DNA from: Pseudomonadota bacterium
GTDB lineage: Bacteria; Pseudomonadota; Alphaproteobacteria; Sphingomonadales; Sphingomonadaceae
Reading direction: 5' to 3'
DNA length: 64,000 bases
Assembly (NCBI GenBank): GCA_023394965.1
Contig: JAEWZX010000001.1
Location: 6,975 to 70,974 of the forward strand
A model generated the notes under the pieces. That model saw nothing but the letters and a program-made list of their open reading frames with translations. It searched no databases and was not told the DNA's origin. Shown here piece by piece: positions 26,055 to 34,371 of this stretch. The position numbers and the translations under genes are program-made. Positions within the stretch are counted from its first letter, which is position 1, and each line of letters opens with the position of its first letter.

Positions 26055-27229
26055 GCGCGAATTGCCAGCAGGCCGCCGAACAGGTCGGCAACGGCGTTGC
26101 CGCCGCCCTGCGCGGCGTGGATTGCGTCGCAGGCGAGGCAAGCGCTGCCGCCTTCGGCAGACTGTTCGCTTCGGGCGGGCAGCTGAGCATGGTGCTGACG
26201 CTCGTCCTCACATTATTCATCGCCTTGTTTGCATTCGCTTTGTTAACGGGGCGCACCAATATCGGCGTGAGGTCGCTGGTCCCGCGCATGATGACGCTCG
26301 GCCTCGTGCTCACATTTGCCACCAGCTGGATCGCTTATCAGAGCGTAGTCTGGAATCTGGCGGTGCTGACGCCGGATTATCTCGCCGGGATTCTTACCGG
26401 CGGCAGCGGATCGGCTACTGACACGTTTGCTCAGAAAATCGATGTGGTGTTCCTTGCCATTCAGGAAGCGAGCGGCGGGAACGAAGATTTCTCCGCTTTC
26501 TCGCCCGAAGGGATGATGTGGCTGGGGGCGATGCTGTTCATGCTGGGCACGGTGGGCCTGTTGGTGACGAGCAAGATAGCTCTGGGCGTGCTCGTCGCGC
26601 TTGGCCCGCTGTTTGTGGTCATGGCCTTGTTCAATGGCACCCGCGGGCTTTTTACCGGCTGGCTGAAGGGCCTGACAATGTGCGCACTTGCACCGCTTTT
26701 CGCGGTGCTTGGGGGCAGTGTGATGCTTGAACTGGCTGTGCCGATCCTTGGGGTTCTCACCGCCACACCAGGGCAGGTCGACCCGCAGGCAGCGATGGGC
26801 TTCTTTATGATTGGGGCCGTCCATGTGGCATTGATGGTACTGGTCCTGAAGGTCGCAGGGGCGATGGTCGCAGGATGGACGGTGTTTGGATTGGTCGCAG
26901 ACAAGGATGAAAAATCCAGTCCCGCTCCCGCCCTGCAAACGGCAGCACCCGGTGCTGCCGCACTGGCCCAGGCGCAAGCTGCCAATCAGGTAAGTTCTCA
27001 GGCGCGCAGAATCGATGTGTCTGCCGTGCCGACTGCACATGCCGCCAATGACAGCGGCGCTTCCGGTGGCGCAGGCGGCACGCGTGTGACCAAGGTTTAC
27101 GCTACGTCTTCAGGTTCCGCTCAGCAATCCATTGCCAGCAAAGCCCGGGTACGCGGCTCCGGTATCGGCAGCCGGTTCAGATCTGCCGCGCCCAAGGCCC
27201 TCGACCGTTCCATGGAGAAACATGCATGA
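26051..27229 (+). CDS. virB6: VirB6/TrbL inner-membrane channel protein
   Basis: A 392-residue polytopic protein with about six hydrophobic segments, e.g. MVLTLVLTLFIALFAFALL and LGTVGLLVTSKIALGVLVAL. The central LGPLFVVMALFNGTRGLFTGWLKG segment with the conserved W is typical of the TrbL/VirB6 family. The C-terminal ~110 residues are soluble and rich in Ala, Ser and Gly. It overlaps virB4 and virB9 by four bases each. In most systems virB8 would follow here; it does not. Confidence 0.88.
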   Translation: MSANCQQAAEQVGNGVAAALRGVDCVAGEASAAAFGRLFASGGQLSMVLTLVLTLFIALFAFALLTGRTNIGVRSLVPRMMTLGLVLTFATSWIAYQSVVWNLAVLTPDYLAGILTGGSGSATDTFAQKIDVVFLAIQEASGGNEDFSAFSPEGMMWLGAMLFMLGTVGLLVTSKIALGVLVALGPLFVVMALFNGTRGLFTGWLKGLTMCALAPLFAVLGGSVMLELAVPILGVLTATPGQVDPQAAMGFFMIGAVHVALMVLVLKVAGAMVAGWTVFGLVADKDEKSSPAPALQTAAPGAAALAQAQAANQVSSQARRIDVSAVPTAHAANDSGASGGAGGTRVTKVYATSSGSAQQSIASKARVRGSGIGSRFRSAAPKALDRSMEKHA

Positions 27230-27996
27230 CCCGCGCGATTATTCCCGCGCTCGCTCTCGCCCTGCTGGCTGTCCCCGCAGCAGCACAGGATTCGCGCCTT
27301 GTCGAAGTAATGTATGACGAGGCTAAGGTGGTTCGTATCGATGGCCGTGTCGCGGTGCAGGCGAGCATCATGTTCGGAGACGACGAAGTTATCGAGAATG
27401 TTGCCATTGGCGACAGCGCGACATGGCAGGTGACCCCTAACAAGCGGGCAAATATCCTGTTCGTAAAGCCGCTGGAACCGCGCGCTTCAACCAATCTGAC
27501 GGTCGTGACGAGCAAGCGCACCTATCTTTTCGACCTTGTGGCGAGCCCGAGCGCCAAACCACTTTACCTGATGCGGTTCGTTTATCCCGACGAGCCCAAG
27601 GAAGAGCCTGTACAAATGGCTGCGGCACCCAATGCCGTGGAACAGCAGGCAGCCAATGATCCCTATGCAGTGGTCGATCCGGCCGATCTCAACTTTGCCT
27701 GGAATGCTTCGGGCGATCCGGAACTGCTGCCCGAAAACACCTATGACGATGGCACGGCCACCTTTCTGACCTGGCCGGATGGCAAAGATGTTCCCGCTAT
27801 CCTGGTGGTGAATAGCAAGGGTGTCGAAGGGCCGGTGAATTTCACTGTGCGCGGCGACACAATCGTTGTCGACGGCGTGCCACGCACCATTGTGCTGCGT
27901 TCCGGTGAAGACAGTGCTCAACTAATCAATGCCGGGCCCGAACGGCCCGCTGCCAGCGCGGGCGGCAAGCCCGCTCTTGCTTCGAAAGGGAGGTAA
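27226..27996 (+). CDS. virB9: VirB9 outer-membrane core component
   Basis: A 256-residue protein with a Sec signal (MTRAIIPALALALLAVPAAAQ). The N-terminal domain has ERVVRIDG-like and SATWQVTPNKRANILFVKPLEPRASTNLTVVT blocks, and the C-terminal domain has TFLTWPDGKDVPAILVV, DTIVVDGVPRTIVLR, the standard VirB9/TrbG/CagX layout. It builds the outer-membrane complex with VirB10 and normally VirB7. No separate VirB7-sized lipoprotein lies nearby. Coupled to virB6 by ATGA, with virB10 three bases downstream. Confidence 0.92.
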   Translation: MTRAIIPALALALLAVPAAAQDSRLVEVMYDEAKVVRIDGRVAVQASIMFGDDEVIENVAIGDSATWQVTPNKRANILFVKPLEPRASTNLTVVTSKRTYLFDLVASPSAKPLYLMRFVYPDEPKEEPVQMAAAPNAVEQQAANDPYAVVDPADLNFAWNASGDPELLPENTYDDGTATFLTWPDGKDVPAILVVNSKGVEGPVNFTVRGDTIVVDGVPRTIVLRSGEDSAQLINAGPERPAASAGGKPALASKGR

Positions 27997-27999
27997 CCG

Positions 28000-29136
28000 A
28001 TGCGCCTTGCCATGCGACTGCCCGAGAAGAAGCCGGGCGACGACCGGATCGCCAACGATATCGATCCGCGCGATGATACAGACGCCGAAATCATCGATCT
28101 GGCGCAGCGGAATGCCTTTCCCGCAGTGGCGCGCCCTGCAGGCAAGTCCGATGCGCTGGGACTGGTCGCCGGTATAGCAGTCGTTGCGGGCCTCGGCTTG
28201 GTAACTTTGTGGAGCATGAACTCTGCGCGGGTTGCCCCACCGGAGGGGATTGGGGGGCAGGTAGCTCCGGTAGAGGCCGTTCCCCCGACACCCGCTGCTC
28301 CGGCCGCTGTCGCTAACGCACCCGGTCAGCAGGTCGCTGCTTCACCCCGCCTGGATCCTGCGCCGCAGCCGGTGCTCGCCGCCCAGCCGCAACCGGGCAT
28401 GGCCTCAAACCCCTATGCCAATCCAACAGTGGTTTACGACGCGGGCAGTTCTCCCGCCACCCTGGCTCTTGCGGAACCGGGTGCAGCCGGAGATGCTGTG
28501 ACTGCAATTGCGGGCGCGACGGGCAATTCGGCCAATGATTTCGCCAGCCGGATCGGTGGCGTCGGCGGCACCCCTGCGCAGGCCAAGGCGATGGTCAATC
28601 CCACCACTACCGTCACCCAAGGAACGCTGATCCCTGCCATCCTGGAAACTGCCATCGACACCAATGTGCCCGGCTATGTCCGCGCGGTGGTGAGCCAGGA
28701 CGTGCGCAGTTTCGACGGGAGCAAGGTACTGGTTCCGCGATCCAGCCGCCTGATCGGTCAGTACCAGTCAGGCCTACAGAATGGCCAAAAGCGCGCTTAT
28801 GTCATCTGGACGCGCCTGATCCGTCCGGATGGAGCATCCGTCAACCTGGCATCCCCGGCTGTGGGGTTTGACGGAACCACCGGTCTTGCTGGCAAGGTTT
28901 CGGGCGCCAGCTTTTTCAAGCGCTTCGGTTCGGCCATGCTACTCTCGGTTGTGGGCGGCGTCGGCTCGCTCGCAACCGGCGGTGCGGCCGGTGTCCTTAT
29001 CGGCGGTGCCAGTTCGTCTGCAGCGGCAACGGCGGCGCAGCAGGATGGCCAGCGCGGCCCAACGGTGCGCGTCCGGCAGGGAGAACCGATCCGCATCTTC
29101 ACAGCGCGTGATCTGGACTTTTCCTCGGTAAGCTGA
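28000..29136 (+). CDS. virB10: VirB10/TrbI core channel protein
   Basis: A 378-residue protein. A cytoplasmic N-terminus of about 45 residues is followed by one transmembrane helix (GLVAGIAVVAGLGLVTLWSM) and a proline-rich periplasmic linker. The TrbI C-terminal domain has IPAILETAIDTNVPGYVRAV, KVLVPRSSRLIGQYQ and a GEPIRIFTARDLDF end. It spans inner to outer membrane and transduces energy. An RBS (GGGAGG) lies inside the end of virB9. Confidence 0.93.
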   Translation: MRLAMRLPEKKPGDDRIANDIDPRDDTDAEIIDLAQRNAFPAVARPAGKSDALGLVAGIAVVAGLGLVTLWSMNSARVAPPEGIGGQVAPVEAVPPTPAAPAAVANAPGQQVAASPRLDPAPQPVLAAQPQPGMASNPYANPTVVYDAGSSPATLALAEPGAAGDAVTAIAGATGNSANDFASRIGGVGGTPAQAKAMVNPTTTVTQGTLIPAILETAIDTNVPGYVRAVVSQDVRSFDGSKVLVPRSSRLIGQYQSGLQNGQKRAYVIWTRLIRPDGASVNLASPAVGFDGTTGLAGKVSGASFFKRFGSAMLLSVVGGVGSLATGGAAGVLIGGASSSAAATAAQQDGQRGPTVRVRQGEPIRIFTARDLDFSSVS

Positions 29137-29148
29137 GCCGAAAAGCAC

Positions 29149-30174
29149 ATGAGCGCCGATATCCATCCGTTTCATCCGGACGATCATCCCGAAGAGGATG
29201 CACCTGCGGTCGATTTGCAGGGCGAGCGGAGCGTCTATCTCGACGCCTATCTTGCGCCCTTCCGCGAATGGCTGGACCGTGACACGGTCACCGAAATCCT
29301 GGTCAACGGACCGGGTGAGGTCTGGGTGGAAGACGCATCGCTCGGCGGAATGCAAAAGATTGTCCGGCCCGAGATCGACGATCGGTTGATCCAGCGCCTT
29401 GCGGAGCAGGTTGCCCGCGTCAGTCATCAGGGGATCAACAGGGAGCATCCGCTTCTGGGGGCAACATTGCCGGGCGGGGCCCGTGTGCAGTTTTGCGGGC
29501 CGCCCGCCGCGCGCAAGCACTGGGCAATGGCAATCCGCCGCCACCGTCGGCTCGATCTTCCGCTGGATGCTTACGACACCGGGCCGCTTGTGCCGCAGAA
29601 ACAAGGGGCCATGCCCGATGCTCAGGGCGAACCGGTTGCCTTTCTGCGCGAAGCGATACGGCAACGGCGCACTATTCTGGTTTCCGGCGGTACCAGCACG
29701 GGGAAGACCACTTTTCTGAACGCAATGCTGGGAGAGATCCCACGCGATGAGCGCGTCGTGCTGGTCGAGGACACGCCCGAACTGAAATTGCCGGGCAAGA
29801 ACGGCGTCGGTCTCGTTGCGGTAAAGGGGGAGCTCGGCGAAGCGAAGGTGACGGCCAATGAACTGCTGCAGGCGGCCCTGCGGCTGCGGCCCGATCGGAT
29901 CGTGCTGGGGGAATTGCGCGGCGCGGAAAGCGTCAGCTTCCTGCGCGCCATCAACACCGGCCATCCGGGCAGCTTCTCCACCATTCACGCCAACAGCCTG
30001 CGCGGTGCGCTGGAACAATTGTCGCTGATGGTCATGCAAACGGGAATCGGCCTGACCCGGACCGATACGATTGCCTATGCGTCGAGCGTGATCGACGTGA
30101 TCGTGCAACTTGGGCGGGATGGATCGGGCAAGCGCGGTATTACCCAGATTGCCGAAAGCCATACTCTCGTTTGA
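29149..30174 (+). CDS. virB11: VirB11 traffic ATPase
   Basis: A 341-residue hexameric secretion ATPase. N-terminal domain with FREWLDRDTVTEILVNGPGEVWVE; Walker A GGTSTGKTTFLN at about residues 179-190; Asp box VVLVEDTPEL; Walker B RPDRIVLGELRGAE; His box GHPGSFSTIHANS. All expected motifs are intact. It is the last gene of the operon. No virD4 coupling protein follows. Confidence 0.94.
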   Translation: MSADIHPFHPDDHPEEDAPAVDLQGERSVYLDAYLAPFREWLDRDTVTEILVNGPGEVWVEDASLGGMQKIVRPEIDDRLIQRLAEQVARVSHQGINREHPLLGATLPGGARVQFCGPPAARKHWAMAIRRHRRLDLPLDAYDTGPLVPQKQGAMPDAQGEPVAFLREAIRQRRTILVSGGTSTGKTTFLNAMLGEIPRDERVVLVEDTPELKLPGKNGVGLVAVKGELGEAKVTANELLQAALRLRPDRIVLGELRGAESVSFLRAINTGHPGSFSTIHANSLRGALEQLSLMVMQTGIGLTRTDTIAYASSVIDVIVQLGRDGSGKRGITQIAESHTLV

Positions 30175-30278
30175 CGGCATCCTCGATCAGCAGTCTCGGC
30201 AACCTTAGCTTTCCGTAGCGTCGGTGATAAAAGGCTAGGCAGTCGCCTGCACAACACTTGCCAAAAATATACGGGCCC

Positions 30279-30299
30279 TTGCGCAACAATAATGCGCAA
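30279..30299. promoter_or_regulatory. 7-7-7 dyad operator candidate before TBDR
   Basis: TTGCGCA (30279-30285), a seven-base spacer, and TGCGCAA (30293-30299) form a perfect inverted repeat 78 bases before the TBDR ATG. It looks like a repressor-dimer site. No regulator gene is adjacent. Confidence 0.45.
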
Positions 30300-30377
30300 A
30301 CCCTTGCTTGCATACGAATGTGTGATAGCAATGGGGCCATAGGCCGCAATAGACGGTCACATGGAGAGGAGAGGGTT

Positions 30378-33308
30378 ATGAAAGTAAGGGCTTCCTTGCT
30401 TGCGGGGATTTGCGCGAGCGCTATTTCGTTTCCAGCATTTGCGCAGGAGGTGCCGGACGACGAGCTCGACAGTCGCCGGGTAACCAACAATGTCATCATC
30501 GTCACCGCGCAAAGACAAAACCAGTCCTTGCAGGAAGTCCCGATCGCGGTCAGTGCTTTCGACGCAGCGGCTCTTGAATCCCAGCAGATCGAAAATGCCA
30601 GCGATTTGCAGCTGACCCTGCCTAACGTCTCCTTCACCAAGTCGAACTTCACGAGTTCGAGCTTCACCATTCGCGGCATTGGTGACCTGTGCGTGGGTGT
30701 TACCTGCGACAGTGCAACCGCGATCCACACCAACGGCTCGCCACTTTTCGGTACGCGCCTGTTCGAAACCGAATATTTCGACCTTGAACGGGTCGAGGTT
30801 CTTCGCGGGCCGCAGGGAACTCTGTTCGGGCGCAACGCCACCTCGGGCGTGGTCAATGTGGTAACGGCAAAGCCGGAACTTGGTACCTTCGGCGCTGCTG
30901 CAGAATTCGAATATGGCAATTACAACAGCATCAAGACCAAGGGCATGATCAACGTGCCGCTCGGCGATACGATTGCTTTCCGCGCTGCCGGATTCTACCT
31001 CAATCGTGACGGCTTCACGACCAACCTTTACGACAATAGCGATATCGACGGGCGCGATATGTACGCCGTTCGCGGCTCGCTCCGTTTCGAACCTACCGCA
31101 TCGACCACGCTGGATCTCATGGCCTTTTACTTTCGCGAGAAAGACGATCGCCTGCGCATCCAGAAGCAGGCCTGCCAGAGGGACCCGACGGGCGTATTGG
31201 GCTGCCTGAACAATCGGCTTGATTTCGACAAGACCAATGCCAATTCCACCCTGGCATCCGTTTTGCCCTCGGTGGAACTGTTCCGTATTCAGGGCATTCC
31301 AGAGCAGCTGGCGCTGGGCAGCATATACGGGCCCGACGGCTACGCGAATTTCAACGAACCGGATGATGTGCGTACCGTAAACACGTCGTTTACGCCGGAC
31401 TACTTTGCCGACGAGTTGCAGCTTCAGGCGCACCTCAGCCAGGGTATCGGTTCGATGAATCTGTCGCTTACCGGCATTTACCAGGAAACGACCGTTGATT
31501 CCCGGCAGGATTACAATCTGGGTGTGCTGGACCGGTCAGGTTACGCCACCGGTCTGAATACGCTGGCCTTTTTCGCAGCGAACGGTATTCCTACAGGCCT
31601 GCCTGCACCAGCCCCCGCCTTCGTTCCCGGATCGAACGCCTATTTTGCTCCAATCGCTGCGGCGCTGATCCCGAATGGACCGAACGGCCAGCTGTGCACA
31701 TCGGATAACGATGATGGCAACCTCGGGTCCTACGAAGGAAATTCGATCTGCTCGGATGCGCCTTTGGCTTTTGACCGGTCGGTCCAATATCAAACGGCGT
31801 GGTCTGGGGAAGCGATCCTGTCGAGCGACTTCGACGGACCGTTCAACTTCCTCATTGGCGGGATCTATGCGCAGACCGATGTCAGCGAGAACAGCTATTA
31901 CGTCAATTCCTTCGGCCTCGACTATGCCACGGGGATTTTGGGCACGTTCTCGGCCTTTGCCGCGGGGGCGCCGCCGTCTTATCTCGCAACGTCGATGTAT
32001 CGGAACAACACGACGGACTTCAAGCTGAAGAGCTTCGGTATTTTCGGGGAGGTATACTTCGACATAACCGAAGATCTGACCTTTACGGGCGGTCTGCGTT
32101 ATAACGACGATACGAAATCGGTCGCAGCGCGAACGACCTTCGCCAACTTCCTTAATCCATTTGGCAATGGCGATCCATTCACCTCGCCTTTCGTCGGCGG
32201 CTTCGATGCAGATGCCGGATTGGCCGGAAATCAGTTGTTACAGGAACGCGACGTCAGCTTTGATGCGATCACGGGCCGGGCCGTTCTGGATTATGCGATC
32301 TCGCCCGATAACAGCCTCTATTTCTCCTATTCTCGGGGTTATAAATCAGGCGGTATCAATCCACCTCTTTCGCCGCTTTTTGCCGTACCCGAAAATTTCG
32401 GTTCCGAGAAAATCGATGCCTTCGAAATCGGCTCGAAGAATACCTTCCTCGACGGCGCGGCACAGGTGAATCTCACGGGCTTTTATTACAAGTACAAGGA
32501 TCTCCAGCTCAGCCGTATCGTGGCGCGGACTTCCGTGAACGATACGATCGATGCCAATATCTGGGGGCTGGAACTCGAAACCATTCTGCGGCCGAGTTAC
32601 AATTGGCTGATCAACATGAATATCAGCTACCTTAATACCAAGGTGGCCGGCGATCAGTTCTTCAGCAATCCGCGCGATCCGGGCGGTGGTGACCCGACTG
32701 CGGTCATCATCAAGGACATCTCTAATGCGTCCTTCTGCGCTGTTACCGGGGCAGGGGCCAATGCATTTGTCGGGCTTGTGAACGCCGGGCTTGGCCTGCA
32801 AGCGCCCGGTGCCTTCCCGGCAGACGGGGGAATTGCATCCACCGGTGCGTTCAGCATCTGTAGTGTTCTGGATGCCCAGACTGCCAATCCGGCCTTCGCC
32901 GCGCTTGGCCCTATCGATGTGCTCAGCCCTGGCGTCGAAGTGAACCTGCGCGGAAACAGGCTGCCGCAGGCACCGGAATACAAGGCTTCCGTCGGGGTTC
33001 AGTATACGGCGGAATTCGGGGACGGAATGTCGCTCGTACCGCGTTTCGACCTGGCTTTCACGGGCGAACAATATGGCAATGTATTCAATGGGCGTGTCAA
33101 CAGGATCAAACCCTTCGTTCAGTCGAATGCTTCGATCCAGTTGAACGGAACCGATGATCGCTGGTTCGTGCGCGGCTTTGTCCAGAACATCTTCAACAGC
33201 AATTCCGTAACGGGCCTTTACGTCACGGACGCGTCTTCGGGCAATTTCACCAATATCTTCACGCTCGATCCACGGCGCTACGGCATTGCGGTAGGCGCGA
33301 AGTTCTGA
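30378..33308 (+). CDS. TonB-dependent receptor
   Basis: 976 residues from the ATG at 30378, which is preceded by GGAGAGGAGAGG; forty open codons upstream are ignored. The signal peptide MKVRASLLAGICASAISFP ends at AFAQ. TonB-box-like NVIIVTAQRQNQSLQEVPIA, plug features DLQLTLPNVSF, LERVEVLRGPQGTLFGRNA and SGVVNVVTAKP, and a long barrel ending in GIAVGAKF. The QEVPI-type plug is the broad receptor class abundant in sphingomonads, used for varied hydrophobic or aromatic ligands as well as iron chelates, so the ligand is open. The barrel contains several cysteine pairs (e.g. DLCVGVTCD), suggesting disulfide-stabilised loops. It is monocistronic, with a strong terminator 29 bases past its stop. 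Confidence 0.93.
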   Translation: MKVRASLLAGICASAISFPAFAQEVPDDELDSRRVTNNVIIVTAQRQNQSLQEVPIAVSAFDAAALESQQIENASDLQLTLPNVSFTKSNFTSSSFTIRGIGDLCVGVTCDSATAIHTNGSPLFGTRLFETEYFDLERVEVLRGPQGTLFGRNATSGVVNVVTAKPELGTFGAAAEFEYGNYNSIKTKGMINVPLGDTIAFRAAGFYLNRDGFTTNLYDNSDIDGRDMYAVRGSLRFEPTASTTLDLMAFYFREKDDRLRIQKQACQRDPTGVLGCLNNRLDFDKTNANSTLASVLPSVELFRIQGIPEQLALGSIYGPDGYANFNEPDDVRTVNTSFTPDYFADELQLQAHLSQGIGSMNLSLTGIYQETTVDSRQDYNLGVLDRSGYATGLNTLAFFAANGIPTGLPAPAPAFVPGSNAYFAPIAAALIPNGPNGQLCTSDNDDGNLGSYEGNSICSDAPLAFDRSVQYQTAWSGEAILSSDFDGPFNFLIGGIYAQTDVSENSYYVNSFGLDYATGILGTFSAFAAGAPPSYLATSMYRNNTTDFKLKSFGIFGEVYFDITEDLTFTGGLRYNDDTKSVAARTTFANFLNPFGNGDPFTSPFVGGFDADAGLAGNQLLQERDVSFDAITGRAVLDYAISPDNSLYFSYSRGYKSGGINPPLSPLFAVPENFGSEKIDAFEIGSKNTFLDGAAQVNLTGFYYKYKDLQLSRIVARTSVNDTIDANIWGLELETILRPSYNWLINMNISYLNTKVAGDQFFSNPRDPGGGDPTAVIIKDISNASFCAVTGAGANAFVGLVNAGLGLQAPGAFPADGGIASTGAFSICSVLDAQTANPAFAALGPIDVLSPGVEVNLRGNRLPQAPEYKASVGVQYTAEFGDGMSLVPRFDLAFTGEQYGNVFNGRVNRIKPFVQSNASIQLNGTDDRWFVRGFVQNIFNSNSVTGLYVTDASSGNFTNIFTLDPRRYGIAVGAKF

Positions 33309-33336
33309 TCACACCGGTCACAGGTGGGAGAGGGAA

Positions 33337-33363
33337 GGGGCGGCCTCGCGGTCGCCCCTTTTT
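33337..33363. terminator. Bidirectional intrinsic terminator
   Basis: GGGGCGGCC (33337-33345) and GGTCGCCCC (33350-33358) pair with one wobble around TCGC, followed by TTTTT on the plus strand. It ends the TBDR and probably also the converging transporter gene. Confidence 0.85.
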
Positions 33364-33367
33364 GCCG

Positions 33368-34096
33368 TCATCGATTGTTTGTCGAAGCGAAGGGTGAAAA
33401 ATCTGTTTCGGTATCGAAGATCTCCACCCCCTCGACACGTTTGAGTGTGCCGACCACTGCGTAGGTCACGGGGGTGAGCAATGCTTCCCATGCGGTTTTG
33501 ATTGCCCATTGCGACAGAACGATTTGCCACAAGAGCTCGACCGGCCATCCGGCCAAGCCCCAAAAGGCCAGCGGATAGAAGATCAGGCTGTCGAGCCCCT
33601 GTCCCACCACGGTCGAACCAATCGTTCGCATCCACAGATAGCGCCCATGCGTCCACACCTTCATTTTGGCCAAAACATAGCTGTTGGCGAATTCGCCAGC
33701 CCAGAACGCAACCATCGAAGCCAGCACGATCCGCCAGCTGTTGCCGAATACGAACTCGTAAGCGTCCTGCCCCGGCCAGCCTGCCGCCGGGGGCAGCTGC
33801 ACCACGATCCATGCCATGAAAGCCATGAACAGCAGGGCGGCGAACCCCGTCCAGATCACCCGGCGAGCGCGGGCATAGCCGTAAACCTCGGTCAGGACGT
33901 CGCCGATAATATAACTCACCGGAAAGAACAGCACGCCCGCACCGAAGGACCATTCCCCTATCCCCGGCAGGGTCATGTAGCTGGGTTTCGATGCCCCGAT
34001 CAGGTTCGATAATAGCAGGATGGTGACGAAAGCCGCCATCATGAGGTCGTAGTAACGGAACTGCGGCTGGGACGGGGCCGGTGGCATTTTTTCCAT
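33368..34096 (-). CDS. yhhQ: Queuosine precursor transporter (YhhQ/VUT family)
   Basis: A 242-residue inner-membrane protein with about six hydrophobic helices. Family signatures are FVTILLLSNLIGASKP near the N-terminus, GVLFFPVSYIIGDVLTEVYGYARARRVIW, SWRIVLASMVAFWAGEFANSYVLAKMKVWT and GQGLDSLIFYPLAFWG. YhhQ imports preQ0/preQ1 for queuosine tRNA modification. It is convergent with the TBDR. Placement beside a tRNA gene is probably coincidental. Confidence 0.9.
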   Translation of the reverse strand: MEKMPPAPSQPQFRYYDLMMAAFVTILLLSNLIGASKPSYMTLPGIGEWSFGAGVLFFPVSYIIGDVLTEVYGYARARRVIWTGFAALLFMAFMAWIVVQLPPAAGWPGQDAYEFVFGNSWRIVLASMVAFWAGEFANSYVLAKMKVWTHGRYLWMRTIGSTVVGQGLDSLIFYPLAFWGLAGWPVELLWQIVLSQWAIKTAWEALLTPVTYAVVGTLKRVEGVEIFDTETDFSPFASTNNR

Positions 34097-34156
34097 GAAA
34101 AGACAGCTACTGCCGATTGGCCCTGGACGAAAGTGACGTTATGGCGATCCGCGAGC

Positions 34157-34233
34157 GCGCCCGTAGTTCAACTGGATAGAGCACGAGCCTTCTAAGCTTG
34201 GAGTTGCAGGTTCGAGTCCTGCCGGGCGCGCCA
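34157..34233 (+). tRNA. tRNA-Arg (anticodon TCT)
   Basis: A complete cloverleaf: acceptor GCGCCCG pairs with CGGGCGC, D-arm GTTC...GAGC, anticodon stem CGAGC/GCTTG (one G-U) with loop CTTCTAA giving anticodon TCT, T-arm GCAGG/CCTGC with TTCGAGT, discriminator G and an encoded CCA. It reads AGA codons. The direct repeat copy at 34249 begins 16 bases past its 3' end. Confidence 0.97.
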
Positions 34234-34248
34234 ATATCCCGTTCCATC

Positions 34249-34286
34249 GAACACGAAACACATGTCAATCACCCGTCTGATCGGGC
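34249..34286 (+). repeat. Copy 2 of the ~37-bp direct repeat (partner at 9104)
   Basis: GAACACGAAACACATGTCAA and the following ACCCGTCTGATCG match 9104-9141 in the same orientation with one indel and a handful of substitutions. On the minus strand it contains TTGACATG. It lies 16 bases downstream of tRNA-Arg. Confidence 0.7.
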
Positions 34287-34307
34287 CGCTGAACAGGGGG
34301 CGGCCCG
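34282..34307 (-). terminator. GC-rich hairpin beyond esterase gene
   Basis: CGGGCCGC (34282-34289) pairs with GCGGCCCG (34300-34307) around a ten-base loop. There is no T-run, so it is only a weak terminator candidate for the minus-strand esterase ending at 34372. Confidence 0.35.
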
Positions 34308-34371
34308 TCCGGCCCCGTTTGATCGAGGGTTGGGGCGGGGCGGATCGTGCCGCCGCCGCCCGGCAGATCGA

